A DNA stretch of 64,000 bases from Ophiodon elongatus (Eukaryota; Chordata; Actinopteri; Perciformes; Hexagrammidae). Position 1 is the stretch's first letter. Each line of letters starts with the position of its first letter. Both the position numbers and the translations under genes were made by a program. The notes beneath the pieces were generated by a model. It was given only the letters and a program-made list of their open reading frames with translations. It ran no database searches and had not been told where the DNA came from. Where the stretch lies: assembly GCA_016806645.1 (NCBI GenBank), contig JACSYO010001694.1, forward strand, positions 2,961,501-3,025,500, written 5' to 3'. Of this stretch, positions 45,201-60,200 are shown piece by piece.

Positions 45201-48200
45201 ACAATATTATTATTTGATTTTGTTGTTGCTTTCTACTTATTTTCTCCTTTTACTTGATGTCACAAACAGCCAATTTCCTCACAAAAATTTAAATCACTTT
45301 ATAATGACACAATATTAGGATAGAGATTGTCCAGGCTTAAAGTGTTGTAACTTTGACCCTTTTGTAAGAAAAAAATACGTTGACTGAATAATACCTTTAT
45401 TTTTTTGTCACAGTGTGGGTTCAAACAGCGTTTTGTGCATTGCAGAGTTTACAATATGGTACATCTCTGTTAGTGTATGATGTGAAGTTCAGGTGGGATT
45501 GCAGTGAGTTAAAGAGCTAAGCAGAGTTCTGCAAATCAGATTGGCTAAGACAAAATGCTTCAGATTTCTAAAGCTGTGCACTCTCTCAGCTTCACCTGCC
45601 CAGCCTGGTGGGATCTTACATTCCTATAAAAGTGCAGAGCTTTTAAAATCTGGCCTTTCAAGGATGTGGATGAGGCAAAAGGAGAAGAGAGATAAGAGAC
45701 CAAACTGAGGAAACCATAAGTTTGGACAACTTACTTTCAAAAGTCACCCTCCTTCTCTCTGAAAGGTGTGTGAAAGAAAAAGGATAGTAAGAGTTTCATA
45801 AACGATCCTTCGCGAGTGACATTATATGTGTGTATCTATGTGTGTGAAGGTGAGGGCCAGTATACGTCAAGTATGAAGCTATAAACCTGCATGTATGCGT
45901 TTGTTAGAGAGAAAAGGCTGCACTTCGGTAAACATCATCCCTTCACTCACCCTCGGGTGTTGCAGTCGCCTTCCTGCGTTCTGAGTTGGAGGGTGCCAGG
46001 TTGGTGGGACCCTGCTGGTGCTCAGGAGACTTCACCATGGCAGACATAATCATCTGCTGCCGCCCTGAGGCCGGGTTTGCAGAGTTGCCATGATCCTTAT
46101 ACTGGAGCGCTGGGGTTGGAATAATGGATTCATTGGTTCATTTTTTCTATGTGTATGATACGTTGTTTTTATCATGCTGAATACTGTGAGCTTTCTTTGC
46201 TTTCCGTTTTTCAAAAAAGATAACGTTCGAAGTATAGTACAGTATAGTGTGCAGCATCGCTAATGTGTTTAATCAAAGTGTATAAACTAGTGTACAAGAG
46301 CAGTCTCACCTTCCTCTCTCAGAGATCGCAGCTCCGTTCTCATTTTCTGCAGGGCATCCTCCAGGTCAGAGCAACGAGAGCGCTCTTTGTCCAGAGCTAT
46401 TTTCATGTCGCTGTATTGCAGAGGAACCGGCTGGTTGGAGGGCACAGGGGAAGCCTGGCCTTGACCCTGACCCTGACCCTGACCCTGGCCCTGGCCCTGG
46501 CCCTGGCCCTGGGCCTGGGCCTGAGCAGCCATGGCAGCCAACAGGTCCTCTCGACGACGGCCAAACAGACCCTGAGACAAAGGAGCCGCAATGTTTACCT
46601 GTTTAAAACCATTACTTTGCTCCTTACTTTCCCATTGGTTCTGATTCTAATTCAGTTTCTATTTGGATATGAGCTTCAACTCTTTCTGCATGTGCAAAGA
46701 GGCTGCTGGAAGTTATAAATGACAGTTTATGGATAAATTGACTAAAACATGGATGTCCTAAATCTAATTAATTATCAAACTTGTAATATTAATTGAAAAG
46801 CCTTCCCAAATTTAGATTTATTTTTACCACGTTCTAAAAAAGAATTATGAATTACCTAATCGTCACTTGTCGTCTGTTTGCTATCTCAAATATCCCAACA
46901 TGCAATCAGTCTACTTAATTGTCTAATCTTCCTGACTATTTGATTTAATAATACTTACATTTTTTTTCTCAACTGGATTTCAAAGATGTGAAGATTTACA
47001 TGATACTAAGACTTATCAACAAGTCTTTTGTCTGATGGCATAACTTAAAAAAAAATAACTTTTAAATACATTCAAAAACATTCAGACTTCTGTAGCAAGA
47101 CAGACAAAAGATACTCAATCTAATTAAATACATAATTTTATCTGACCTTCTTCTTCTTGGAGCCCCCATGAGCCTGGGCCTGGAGGAAGTCTATGAGCTT
47201 GGTCTGCTGGGTGATGGTCCCTTCCATTTTCACCTTCTCATGGGAGTACACAGCCTGCAGGTGGAGCTAAATGAACATCACTACTGCCATGAATTTCTCC
47301 TCAAGTACTTCACTTCACATAAAGAGAATGACAGGGGAACGGGGGATGTATTTGTTTATGTGTCTTTAACAGTGAGGGAGAAACAAGACCGCAAATGACA
47401 GAAAGTCCAGCAGGTCTACATGTGCATGCACCTCATAGACTAAGTATATGTGTACGTGTGTGTGTTTAGGAGCACCTGGATGTTCTCCAGCTGGTATTCC
47501 AGGTCAGTCCTTTCAGTCTTCAGCAGGTCAGTCTGGTCCAGAGCGTCCTGCAGCCCCTGGGTCAGACGGAAGATGTGGGTCTTCTGGGCATCCATCTGCT
47601 GCTGCAGCTTCTCTTGCTGTGGACGTAAAACGGCTGTTGCATCACAAGCTGGAAGCTGCAACTTTTCCACTTGTGCTTCTTACAACTCATTGCTTCCGAT
47701 GATAGCACCAGCTAAACCTTTTAGCATGGTTTGACATTTGTTACAGCTATGACTTTACAACCAGAAAATCAAGTTGTTTTTTTTTGTTGTTTGATTTGCA
47801 GCAGGGGCAAAAAAAATCGAACACAAAGACATGCATAATTATACAACATTTAAACATTTAAATCCGTACATAATACATAAAAGCAAACAATCGAGGTTGT
47901 GGCATAAATACAGAATGTACCTCCTCCAGCAGCCTCTGTTTCAGATCCCTCTCACCCTCCAGCTTTTGCTGCAAACTGAGGGCGTTCATCTCCAGCATGG
48001 CATGCTTCTTCTCCAGATCATTCATCTGAGAACAGAAAGCAGGAAGAGTTTGCTGCAACATCTGTTCACCAGAAAAATACGGTGAATTAAAATACTTATT
48101 TAATGTGGAAACGCTTACAGTGTCGGCAAGGCTCTCAGCTTTAACTTTCTGGTCTTTGAGGGCCTGCTGTAGGGCCAGGATCTCAGCTTTGTGCTCCTTA

Positions 48201-51200
48201 ACTGCCTTTTCCACAGCTAGGCGAGACTCAGAGTTGCGCTGCTCTGAACGAAGCCTGGAGCAGACAGCAAACTATTGTTGACAGTGTTTTAATATGCTTT
48301 TGTGTACCCAGTTCTCATCATACACCCTGCCTACACCAACTCAGAAAATAATTTCATATATTTCCCAGAATACATTTTGACAAACCCTAGAGAATATGCC
48401 CAAACCTGTTGCATTCAGTGTGTGTAGGTGGTGGAGCTGATCCAAAACTGATAGCAACATTCAGAGCAAAGAAAATGAGAAAATCATAACCTTTTCTAAA
48501 AATGTAACATGTCTTTTGGTTAAATTATATCATGGACTATGAAAACAAATATGGGTGGAAAAACTGAAACCCTCTGAAGTCTGTTTATCTCAAATGTAGC
48601 TGTACTACAAAATATCTCCATGTCTCAACTCAATACTAAATGGGTATGGAATTGCAAGGCAAACTTAACACACATTCCAATTAAGTCAATAAATGTTGCC
48701 ACACTCATGAGTGATGTGTTCATGGATGCTATTTTAACCTGTTCTGTTTCTCTGTGTCCAGTAGTCTCTGGATGTCCCTGGTCCTCCTCTCAGCCTGGTT
48801 CTTCTCTTCCTCTAGTGTTGCCCTCCAGGCTTCCCACTGTCTCTCCTTCTCCAGCAGCTCGTCGTTTAGGGTCTCCAGCTCCAGAACCTGCTCCTCCAGC
48901 ATGGTGCATGTGGTCTTCAGTGTCTCCAGGTTCTGATACAAAACAGGATTTAGATGAGAAATACTGTTGATATCCGAACTGTGCCAAGGACACAATTCAA
49001 CATCTCAAGTTAAAAAAAAAAAGGCAAATTTATAAGGAAGAGATAAGAGAAATTTTGTTTAACAGCTTCAAAGGTATTGAAGGACATCTGCTGTTGAAAG
49101 ACTATGGCATAGCTTTAAGAAATGATTAAGAAATGTTTCCCCCTGCATTGACCTTGTTATAAAATGGGAATCTTGTGGTGGTGATTTATTTTCCCTCTGC
49201 TGGGTTTGGGAAACCCCTTGGGAGCCACTCCCCTGCGGGAGGGTTGTAAGGAGACTTCTTTGGGAGGCAGTGACATAGTGCTATTCAACCCACAGCTTGG
49301 GGGTTTAGTCACCTGACCATCACATTGTAGTAGAAGTATCCAGATCCTAAAGTAAAAGTAGCAATACCACAATTTTAAAATACATGTACTACGGAATAAC
49401 TATCATAAAAATGAACTTAAGTGTGTCAAAAGTAATAATAATAATATTGCAGGAAAATTACCCATCAGTATTACTATATGTTATATAATTTTATTCATTA
49501 TGGTGCATCATCACAAAGGCAGATTTCTAGTGTTGTAGCAGGTAGCTAATTTAAACTATGTTACATTATTTTGGGTAGTTCCTCTCTAACTTGAAATCAA
49601 TCATGTGTTTTGTATGTAAAATCGATTTGTTAGTCTAATTTGCAAAAGTACTAGTACTACTATAGCTGTCAATCAAATGTAGTGAGTTAAAAAGTATAGA
49701 ATTTCCATCTGAAATGTAATGGAGTACAATTACAAGGAAGCACATATAAAGGAAGTAAAGCGGTGTTGAGTCGAGTCTCGCCGGGATTTTCACCTGCTGT
49801 AGCAATGAAAGGAAGACCTGCGGCTAGCAAGGCAGGATTTAGGATGGCATATAAAAAATGGCATTACACAAACACGAGATGTCCACTCGCTGGTCCACCA
49901 GAACCTGCTGGTAACAGGCCATCATGCAGAAAGGCGAGTGGGGTTAAAAAGCTATATTTACAGTATTTTCTTCATTCACATGTCAGACATGGAATTCAGT
50001 CAGCCATAGCAACATAACAGCACATAGCAAATCACAATCCCAGACACAGGGGCTTCTGGGGAGCATTTGATGGCAGCTTATACAACAAGAGCTTGACAAC
50101 TAACTTACTATGTAAATGACTGTGTGTACCTTCAGTTGTAATTAATAACTCCTCAACTGCAATTAGAAAAACAGCATTGGAACTCCTGTGGAGATATTTA
50201 CGTGACATGATTGGGCACAGAACAGTTTTGTCATTCACAGGGTGTACACAAAGTGCTGTGTTTTATGTCTTACAACGCACTGCTTGAGACAAAGCATTGG
50301 GAGACAAATATAGCCTCTGCTGGTGCTGCAGCAACACCACGGCCCTCTGAAGTCCAACGCATCCACAGCTGACACGACCTGGGAGTGATGGGGATGACAC
50401 ATCCCTCCCACACACCACCCTATCCCTCGTCTATGACTTCCATCGCTGGTTACACAACCAGCAGGACCGAGAGCGCTACTGGACACCCACACACGGATCC
50501 TCCCACAGGGGCAGCACACACATCACACAGCCTCCTTGCTGCATCCAGAATACTGCACATAACAATGCTGAATTATTCCCAGGGTTTCTGCTGCCTGATT
50601 TACACTTAACACTGTCAGAGCTGGGAGAGATGTCTAGGTCACCTGTCAAAGGTAGTGTGGAGATATCACATAATGTGAGTAAGTGGAAACCTGGTGTCTG
50701 ACTGGCTGCAAGTGGGAAGTGGGCAATGGGAAGGAACCTGAACTAAAAGAGGGAGCACAACTGTCTCAGACAACAGAAAACGGTGGGTTGTCTCTAATGA
50801 CATTGCATATCCACCCGACATTCCTTTCTTTGGATTGTTGAAGAAAACCAACATGAGAAAAGAAGGAACACACACATACAAACACACATATGAACCAGTA
50901 ACTAGAACATGACCACCAGCAGCCCCGGTACCTGTTTCTGGTTGTTAAGGTGCATTTCACGGTCGGCCACCTCGCGGCGCAGCCTGTCCACATCCTGGCT
51001 GAGCTGCAGCCGGTCCTCTCTCTCGTCAGAGGCCTCGTCCAGCTGCTTGGACAGGTAGAAGTTCTGGCGGTTCAGCTCGGCATTCTCCTGAGTCAGTGTG
51101 GTCAGCTGCTCCTCCAGATCTGTGATTACCTGCGGGAAGTGAACAGTTTAAAGAAAGGAAAATACACAGAGCCCCAAAAATATATCAACCAAGTAACAAA

Positions 51201-54200
51201 CAACTACTAATAAAACATAATCAGGATTTTCTGAATACATTTCTGACCTTTAAGTTTTTTATTTTTGTTGCTATAGATTGTAACTAATATAATATGTCTG
51301 TCCTAAACAGATATGACTGTTTTAACATTAGTTATACATTTGTTTTTTTTACATAAAAAAAAAGGCTACATTCATTTTACATACATGAGTAGGTCTCGCT
51401 TACATTGTACATATAGGCATAGCCTTGAGCATATTATTACTCATCTACACAAAAACTTTACCAAACACCCCACACAGTCTCTACTGCAGCATTATTACAC
51501 GATGCAGCAATCTAGGTTAGTGATATAATGCAGTAATCATTTTAGCATGATTTCCAGGCTATTTGTTTAACTCAGGCAGCATTCGGAGCGGGCTAATCAT
51601 TTCATCAGCATCGGTCTTGTTCCTTAATCAGCCATGACTATTGTGTAGGGAAATGAGGGTTAAAGGCTGGTGAGGCTGCTTGTAAGAGCGCCTTATTCTC
51701 AGCTCTCATGGGAACATGTGTACCACGCACAACTTCCAGGTGGCGGGGGGGGGAGAGGCAAAGCTTTTAAGTCCATAAATTAGCTTCTGCTCCCCCGAGG
51801 CAGGGGACTGACAGCAGCAACTAAATACTTAAGGCGGGGCGAGGAAGTCAAAGCTGCAATGGATACAGTGGTGATCCGGCAGGCCTCTATATTTACTTTA
51901 CTTGTCTGTCATCCCGATCCATAGAGCAACTTGCAGACCTAAAGTAAATCACATCCGAAGCTTTGCATCCTCAACACTGCTGAATACAAATTGCTCAATA
52001 CTATTTGTGAAGGCTGTGGGTGTAAAGCAAATAAAAAGCTCAGCTAAAGAGGATGTTAATCAATCTTGGAATTTACTTGACTGAAATGAATGTTACATTT
52101 ACTGTACACTGCTGGTACAAAATACAGAAGAACATCTGCTCTTTATAAGAAACAGAGTGAGAAGCAGAGGTGCTGTGGAGAGCGAATCCACCTAAAGTTG
52201 TTTTTCTCACAATTTATAAATGTAACCACTTTTAGAAAAATAATTGCTACTGAGATATGGGTGACTGATTTAGATAAAACTGCAATATATATAGACAAAG
52301 TAAATTTGCCGTTAATTCAATTGAGAAAATATTTATAGATTGAATAACCAGGTGGAAATGTCTTTTGGTTGATCCAGTCTAAAAGGAGTCCTCTTTGATT
52401 TAAACATGGCTCACAACAGTCTCATACAACCAAAATATGAAAGGATAGCTACTTTAGCTGTAACGAATGGGGACGTATAAAAGAGCACCACTCTCAAATG
52501 TCATCATCATTACACAGTCAAAATGACCGTTGATCCAATTTTAGTTTTACCTAATATTAGCCCGGTATATTTAGAGTTAGGTGAGATACCAAAAATGAAT
52601 AGGAACTAACTAGTGGCCTCTGAGGCTACATTTCTCCCATATTACGAAATAAAACCCATAATACAAAATAATTGGACACAGAAAAGAGCATACTGACAGT
52701 GTAAGTATTTCTACAGTCTTACCAGTCGTAAGCTAAAAATAAAATGTGTGCGGTCAGCAAATTTCATTGCAGTCTGCTGATTATGGGATGTCTTGTGGGC
52801 AAAGTTGACATTTTGCCCTGAAGATATCACAAGAGGACAGTTCATGGTATGTCCAAAATAGAGTTATCTTTTGAGGGGCAGAATGTGTTCAGTATATTTA
52901 AAGGAAAATGGCACTTTGGTTTTGATATGTCTGTCTGTGCAAATGGAAACAATAGCCTGATGTACAGTCAATGCTGAGTTACATGGGGCACTGCAACTGT
53001 CAAGGAGTGGCACAAATGGAAGAATTAACATGTTTAAAATACTGGTAGTGGAATTATTTCATGCATGTATAAAGGTGTATTGAATCCTAAAACACACTCA
53101 ACTTTGTATATTAAAACAAAATGGAAGAAGGACAGAGTGAAGTGTACGTTTTCTGGTATTGCCTCATGCCTCAAGAATGGCTGAGAAGAGACAAATATTT
53201 ATTGTACTGCTGGTAAAAGGCTCTTACGAGGAAATGGTTTTTGAGGGAGAGGCCAACTTTAATTGCATGAATGGGCATTACAGGGGACATTTACAAGATG
53301 GAGAAGAGAACAGCATATGTCAACCATAAATTATAATTATGTGTGTCATGCTGGGAAAACTGGGTAGACTGTAATGTAATGCCCCATAGACCAGACTTTA
53401 TTTTAGCAAGACTCTGATTATATGGTGACAAAAAGATCACGCTCTAATTGTACATAGTCTTCTTGTTTTTGTATATATTTTTCTCTGTGCTCGTCTGAAA
53501 TCTCAAAATGGGGCATTTCCGAGGAACATAAATGAATAATGTATGCCCAAAGTGTTCAACAGACAGACTAACGGATTAACCAACATCGCGAGTCTCAGCA
53601 GGGCAAAAAAATAGAGTGGCATTTGAAGCTCTGTTTGTTGCCGATTTTGGCTGCGTTTGTCTGAACATTGGCCAGCTGAATCTATGGACGGGGCTTTCTG
53701 AACAGTTTGCGAGTGGGAGGATCTCCAAGGTAGGGCAATGGAATAAAGGAAGACCATGATGGTCTGGGTGATTATTCAGGGTAAATGAGTTTGTATGCAC
53801 TCAAATCAATGACAACATCATTTTCTCAAAGTTAGCGAGACGCTAGGGCTGCACCATAACATCACCTCATATTGTCCAACAATATAATAACGTAATATAA
53901 CAATAACACAAAAAATGGCCTTGAGATTATAATAGGCTTCATCAAAGCCATCATTGTCTGTAAAATAGACAAATGTAAATAGCTATTGAATAGCTATGTT
54001 AATGATGTATTTTGCTAAGTGATGCAGCATTGGTAGGTTGGCTTCATATGATGCCTTATTATCAGAAGCTCTGGTGACAAGATAGTGTGGTTTTGTAACA
54101 GAGGGGAAATACATTTCTCTGCAGACATGGAAAACAGAATAATCAAAACAATGACAAATTTAAAACTCTTCTGGCTAATTCAACCAGTGTGTGTGGACTG

Positions 54201-57200
54201 TGAGATGCTGTGTTAGCAAACTAAATTACAATGTTTCCAGGTAAAGTTTCTGACAAGATACCATGAAACACGTAAAAAAAAAAAGAATTCTCAGGAGCAA
54301 AACAACCACGATAATAGGCTAACAGACAATTATCTTCCTGATACCGTTCCTACGGGGCTCGTTTTGGTAATGGTAGCTCACTTAGTTGTTAATGTGCACA
54401 AATGCCATCATGGAAACAAACAATTCAATTGAGAATTAATCTCCCACTACCAACAGAAACCCTTACTTTGGCCATAGACACAATGTTTTGGGACATCTCT
54501 AAAAACTTTAGTGTGGCGCCATGGTCATATGTTTCACCAACCGAGAGCAGTTAGTGCTATACTCCGAACAAAGTGGACCAGAAGGAAGATGATTGTGATG
54601 AAACGGATTGTGTGGTTTAGTCACAGGGAGTCACTTTGTGATTTATGCAAGTAGAAGAGAAGCATCTTTTAAATGAAGTCCTATTTACCCAAGAATGACA
54701 GAAACACATATGGACTGAAATATTAAGTCTAGGTTGTTAGTTATGTGTGATGATGTGTGAGGAGTCAGCTGGTGTTCAATGCCAAAAAAGAGGTCTATTC
54801 CTGGAAAGAGGGAGACGAGAAAGTAGTGAGCAGCTTACCGCACAGCTGTCTCTCAAGATATCAAACTTGCGTTGTATCTCATCTCTGTGTGCCTATAGCA
54901 GGTATAACAAGAGAGACAGAGGGACAGATTTTGGATTTCACTTACATAACATCCCAGGAGACATAATCTTGTGTACCCTTCTACTTTCTCTCTCTTACTC
55001 TGAGTACTGTGATCTCCTCCTCAGCCTCTGCAGTGGTCTCCTCCAGCTCAGTCTTGGCCTGCTGTAGTTGGCTCTCCAGAGAGTGGCGAGCTGCCTGCAG
55101 ATTGCTGATCTGAGATTCACGCTCCTGCAGCGACAGGGTCAGATCTGTCACCTGACGCTTAATCTCCAGCTTCTGTTCCTCGTGCTCCAGCCCAATCTAC
55201 AAAGGAAGACAGAAAAGTGCCATCCAAGGTCAGTGGAGGAGGAAGTGATTGTGTGCGATGGGGCAGATCCTGACTACTCCCCTTGACTCTGCCTCGATTT
55301 GTTGTGCTGATATTTTAATCGATTACATTTGAATAAAAAGGTTTTGAATGCAATTTTTCTGCCCAGTACTACATAATTACCATAAGCCATCTGCACTGAG
55401 TTGCTAGGTTGTATATCAACACCAATGACTCAATAATCCATGTATTGAGATTCATAGCTACCTATAAAACTCACTTTCTGAAGTATTTATTATTATTTAG
55501 TTTGAAACTAAAAGTCCTCTTCAAGATCACTGCACTTCACTACTAGATCCCGATCATGTCATATGTCACATTTCTGTATTGTACACAACATGTTTTTGTT
55601 TACCTTTTTTATTGCTTTTCTTAAATGGGAATTTTAATTGCTTCTTAGTTTTTGTTATTATATTTTTTATGTCTTTATATCTATCCATCTATTTTTCTTT
55701 TATGGAGCCTCCCAGCAAAAGTAATAACTGGAGTTCCAATAAACATCTTGAATCTTGGCCAGAACCTCTATAATAATCATTTAAAAAACGTTTTATATGA
55801 TACCATCTGCAAAGACAGTTTAACCTGCGTGTCTATCAACACATGAATCCCACTTCACAACACGGCTTTCTGCTTCGTCTCCCTCTAATATCTCCTCACC
55901 TCTCGGAGCCTAGTTTCCTGCTCCAGCACACGGCTCTTATTGCTTTGCTCCTGCTGACTCATTTTCTCTAGATGCTCCTCCAGTTTGGCATTCTGGGCCT
56001 CCAGCTTCCCAGCCTGAGACTCCAGGTAGAACTTCTGTTGTCGAAGCTCTGAGATCATCTCCTCCTGAGCTTTCCTGCCAAGACCACACATACTTGTGTG
56101 CAAAAAGTTCAATAGGAGGCAATGCAACCTGGTATTGTGCCATTACGTGTACATATACACCAAGGACAAAAAAAAAAGATACTTTCCAGGTATCATTTTG
56201 TACAAGCAATGTCTTTAACCAATTCATTTTCCATCATCTTATATTGTGCCATGACTCAAGCTTATATTTTAATTGGGAGAATCAATAAAACTGAATTCAG
56301 AGTGTACTTCATAAATAGAAAATCTAGAGAAAAGCTTTTGTACTGCTTTAATGTTTATTGCACATAATTAATGTGTATCAGTACTTACATGTTTTTTTGT
56401 GTGTAGATACTGCTGTTGGCTGCCAGTTTGTTGGCCTCCGACAGCTCAGCAATTCTCTGCTCCAGGCTGTTCATCTTAGAGTCCATAGCATTTATGGTCT
56501 GCACAGAAATTATATCTTTACATCACTGGCTTTTCATTGGTATCAGAGTAAGAGTCATTATTTTGTGCTCGACAATAACCTACCCAAGATTATTCCAAAC
56601 AACAAAAATCTATGTCAGTGTGATAAATGTTAAAATACGCCTGAGATAGTGTCGTTGCCAAGCTGGTCAGTTCTTACCGCCTTCTGTTCACCGATGATGC
56701 TGCACTTCTCCCGCACCTCCTCCTCATATTTGCTCTGACTGGACTCCAGCATCTCCTTATCAGCCATGTCCGCCTTCATCTGGGCCTCCAACACCTGCTC
56801 AATGCCAGGCAGCCCACAGAACCATAACCAGGATATCACTTAACAGGACAGAGAATGGCGTGAAGATGACATACTGTAGATCTCCCAAGCATAGAGTACA
56901 CCCACAACTCAACCAGCTAGAGTAGGGCCTCCAAACCTAGCACAGAGCACTTCCTGTAAGTACAGTACATCAGGATACACCTGCCTGTTATTTTATGTCT
57001 GCATATGTGATGAGTATCTATGTGTTTGAAAATGTTACCTTTATCTTGTCTTCATAAAGCTTCTCCTTCTGCTTCAGATGAGTCTCCAACCGCTGGGACG
57101 TGGATTGCGTCTCTCGCAGATTCTCCTCCAGCGCCTACACGAACATACAAATATGTTCTGCAGACAATGACTAAAAGTAGAAAAAAGTACTTGTACTACT

Positions 57201-60200
57201 TCACAAAAAATAAAAATCAGCTGACATTTTTGTGGTAAGTGAGAGATCAAAAGGTCTCCTGAATCACAAACACCTAATCACAATCATTTATGATTCCTGC
57301 TGATAATGTACCTCATAGTGTTGTGGAAAAATACAGTTATAAAGCGCTTTTATTGAGCTCAACTGCAAGGCAATTTTGAGTGTGGTGGAGCCACACAGGA
57401 GCTTTTTGATGCCACTAAACAATATGTTTGACCAGGCAGTATTCACAAGGCAGTGTGTTACTTTGTTTAGTGTATACATTTTCATAAAATGCATTCATGA
57501 CTTATACGTTTTCCAAGTACTTACACCAGTCCCTTGTCTTTTCCACTATGGATGTAGGAAGTAAGCAGGTGTAAATACACATGTGACACAATGGGTTTGT
57601 TTGAAATTGCATACTATCATACGTATGTAGTGCGAGAAATGTCCCAATGTAAACTTGATTAGCAAGAATTTCTGAGTATGACACGTGAGCTTACTAGACA
57701 TACTCAACCGCCGCAAAATGCATTGCGGCTCTTCAGACTGTCCAACGGCTGACTGTGAGGCAGACATTTAAAATGATTAACCGTTGGATAAAATAGTTAA
57801 GAATGACGGCGAGTGACATTAAGGTACAGTTAAGAGGAGAAGCGCTGGAGCTCACATATATGATGTACTTTAGAATAAATATTTAACACTAAAATATTTA
57901 ATCCTTTGAATTAGTCTCAAAATAATACTGTAAAATATCACATTGAGTGAAAGAGGTCATTTTGATTTAAATTTGTTATAAACTGTTTCCATTCAACGAA
58001 AGCTTGGACTGTGATGCAGAGAGAACGTACTGCCTGAGTTTACTTCATTGTGAATAGTGCTGGTAATGGCATACTTATGGTTAATTTAGTAAACGGTATG
58101 CAGTACATACTGATTGAGTATGTAGTATCCAGTGCTAAAAACCATAGACATCCACATCAACAAGGTAAATCTGACCCTTCTCTTAGGAGCACTCTTTCGA
58201 GACATTTTTCACTTTTTAAAGCAGGAAAACACAAGCTGAACTAATGCACAATATTCAAGCTATTATAACTATTAACTTCTCCCCTATTGAAGTTGGGCGT
58301 AGGTATGCAGGGTTAGTTAGTTATGTGATCAATCTCTGTGGACTAAAAATAAACATAATTTGTATAATTATATATATATAGGATAGGATTAATTATATAC
58401 AATGTGGGACACCCACACATATGCAACACGACTAACAGAAGAATGAGAGAAGATGTTGATCAAACAAAGTCAGTATACGCCAACGCTAATCAGGTAAACT
58501 AACTGAAAGCCCTTGTGTGGGTGTATAGGGTCAATATTATGTAAAACTACATTTTATTGTTATTATCATACATTAGTAACTTTGTGACCTGTGTATATGA
58601 AAATAACAGTTACATAATGGTTTACATCCAGATCATCCATAAAGATAGTAAATAACAAGGATGAGGTTTTTTCAGAAATATTATGTAAAATAGCACTTCC
58701 TCTGCAGTGATGACAGTGAGCTATGTTTATCTCACACCTCCTCTGATTATTTTAGCTCCACACAAGTGGTGAAAGGTGGGTTACCAGAATCTTATCTGCC
58801 ATCTGCTGAATCTGCTGAGCCTTGCTCTGGATCTCCTCCTTCAGTTTAGTCTCCCGACGCTCGACAATCTCCAGCCTTTTCACCTGGTTCTCAAGAGTTT
58901 TCCTACCATCCTACACAAAACGGGCACAAATAACACACACAAGTGTAAACTGACTTATGGAATATTTATTTTAGTTTTAGAAATGCAACCTCAGGTTAAG
59001 AGATCCTTAGTCTGAAATAGTGCTTTTTTGCTATGTGGACATCAATGCACATTTTGTTGAAAAGCTAATAAGACTTAAGATTACCACTTCAAGGAAAAAT
59101 TGATGATTGATGATTATGTAGCAGCCACATCCATTTGGCTTGTTAGTGAAGCACCTCTCCAATGTTTGTATCTCATTATTCCAAGTTCCTCACAATGGTT
59201 CCAAAGAGCCCATTAGCATTCATATGTGGTGATGTGAGACGTGTTTGGAGCTGTTTAAATTTGACCATGTGAGTATTTTCTTTCCTCTGACTCTCCTGTC
59301 CAAATTAACCTATGCTAATTACCAAATTAACATGTCTAGTGCTTGATGTGAAATGATGTTTAAGAAGAACTTATAACAATCCGTATAAAAAATATATTAT
59401 AATGTTTATGTATATGTAACTTCATAAAAAATCTGATTGGTTCATAGCTGTGACATAATAACCACATACCACTCCTATGACATCTAATTCCTTAGCACTT
59501 TCAGTAACACTGTGTGTCTGAGGAAAAAACATATGATTGCTTAGTGCCCATTTCCAGAAAATAATCCACCTCCTAATATATTGCTTTCACAAGAATGAGA
59601 CGGATGTACGGTCACATTGACTTTGACCTTTGACAACCAAATTCTAATCAGTTCATCATTGAGTCTAAATGGACGTTTGTGCCAAATTTGAAGAAATTCA
59701 CTGAAGGCATTCCTACGATACATCGTTTATGGGTTCAGCGGACAGACAAGCCAAGAAACTGTTGCCGGCATGGAGGCATAAAAAGGTGAGCTTAGCACAA
59801 GTGGTTATCAAAGTCGTCCTACTGACACTGGACAGTTTTTCAGTGGTCGCACAGTAAATGGCAACATTCAAATAATGTAAATAAAGAGCCAGCCTGTGAT
59901 GAAAAGAAAAATGAGATAGCTGCTGTTGGCATATGTTTTTTTATGCAAGAAGCAGATACAATAACAAAACACTGGAGACAAATGAGAGTGGTAAATTACA
60001 AAAAGAAAAAAAAGAAAAAGAAAAGCCTTCTCTTTTTTCTTCTTTATGTCAAATTTGGATGTTGAGGCTTTCACAATTAACCCCGGCTTGCAAGAAAACT
60101 ACCCAGAAACAGTTTGCCAACATTATAACTGAAGCAGGAGCCCAGGGATTAGTGAGCTATGTAGAATCAATTATTAAAATGTCACATATAGACTGATTAG

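Noticed and set aside
50235..50519. Minus-strand Cys-rich open frame
   Set aside because: It resembles no domain and lacks splice sites that fit the neighbouring cit exons.
53503..53757. Minus-strand 84-codon open frame in the same intron as the L1 remnant
   Set aside because: No family similarity that I recognise and no splice phase fitting cit; treated as intronic noise.
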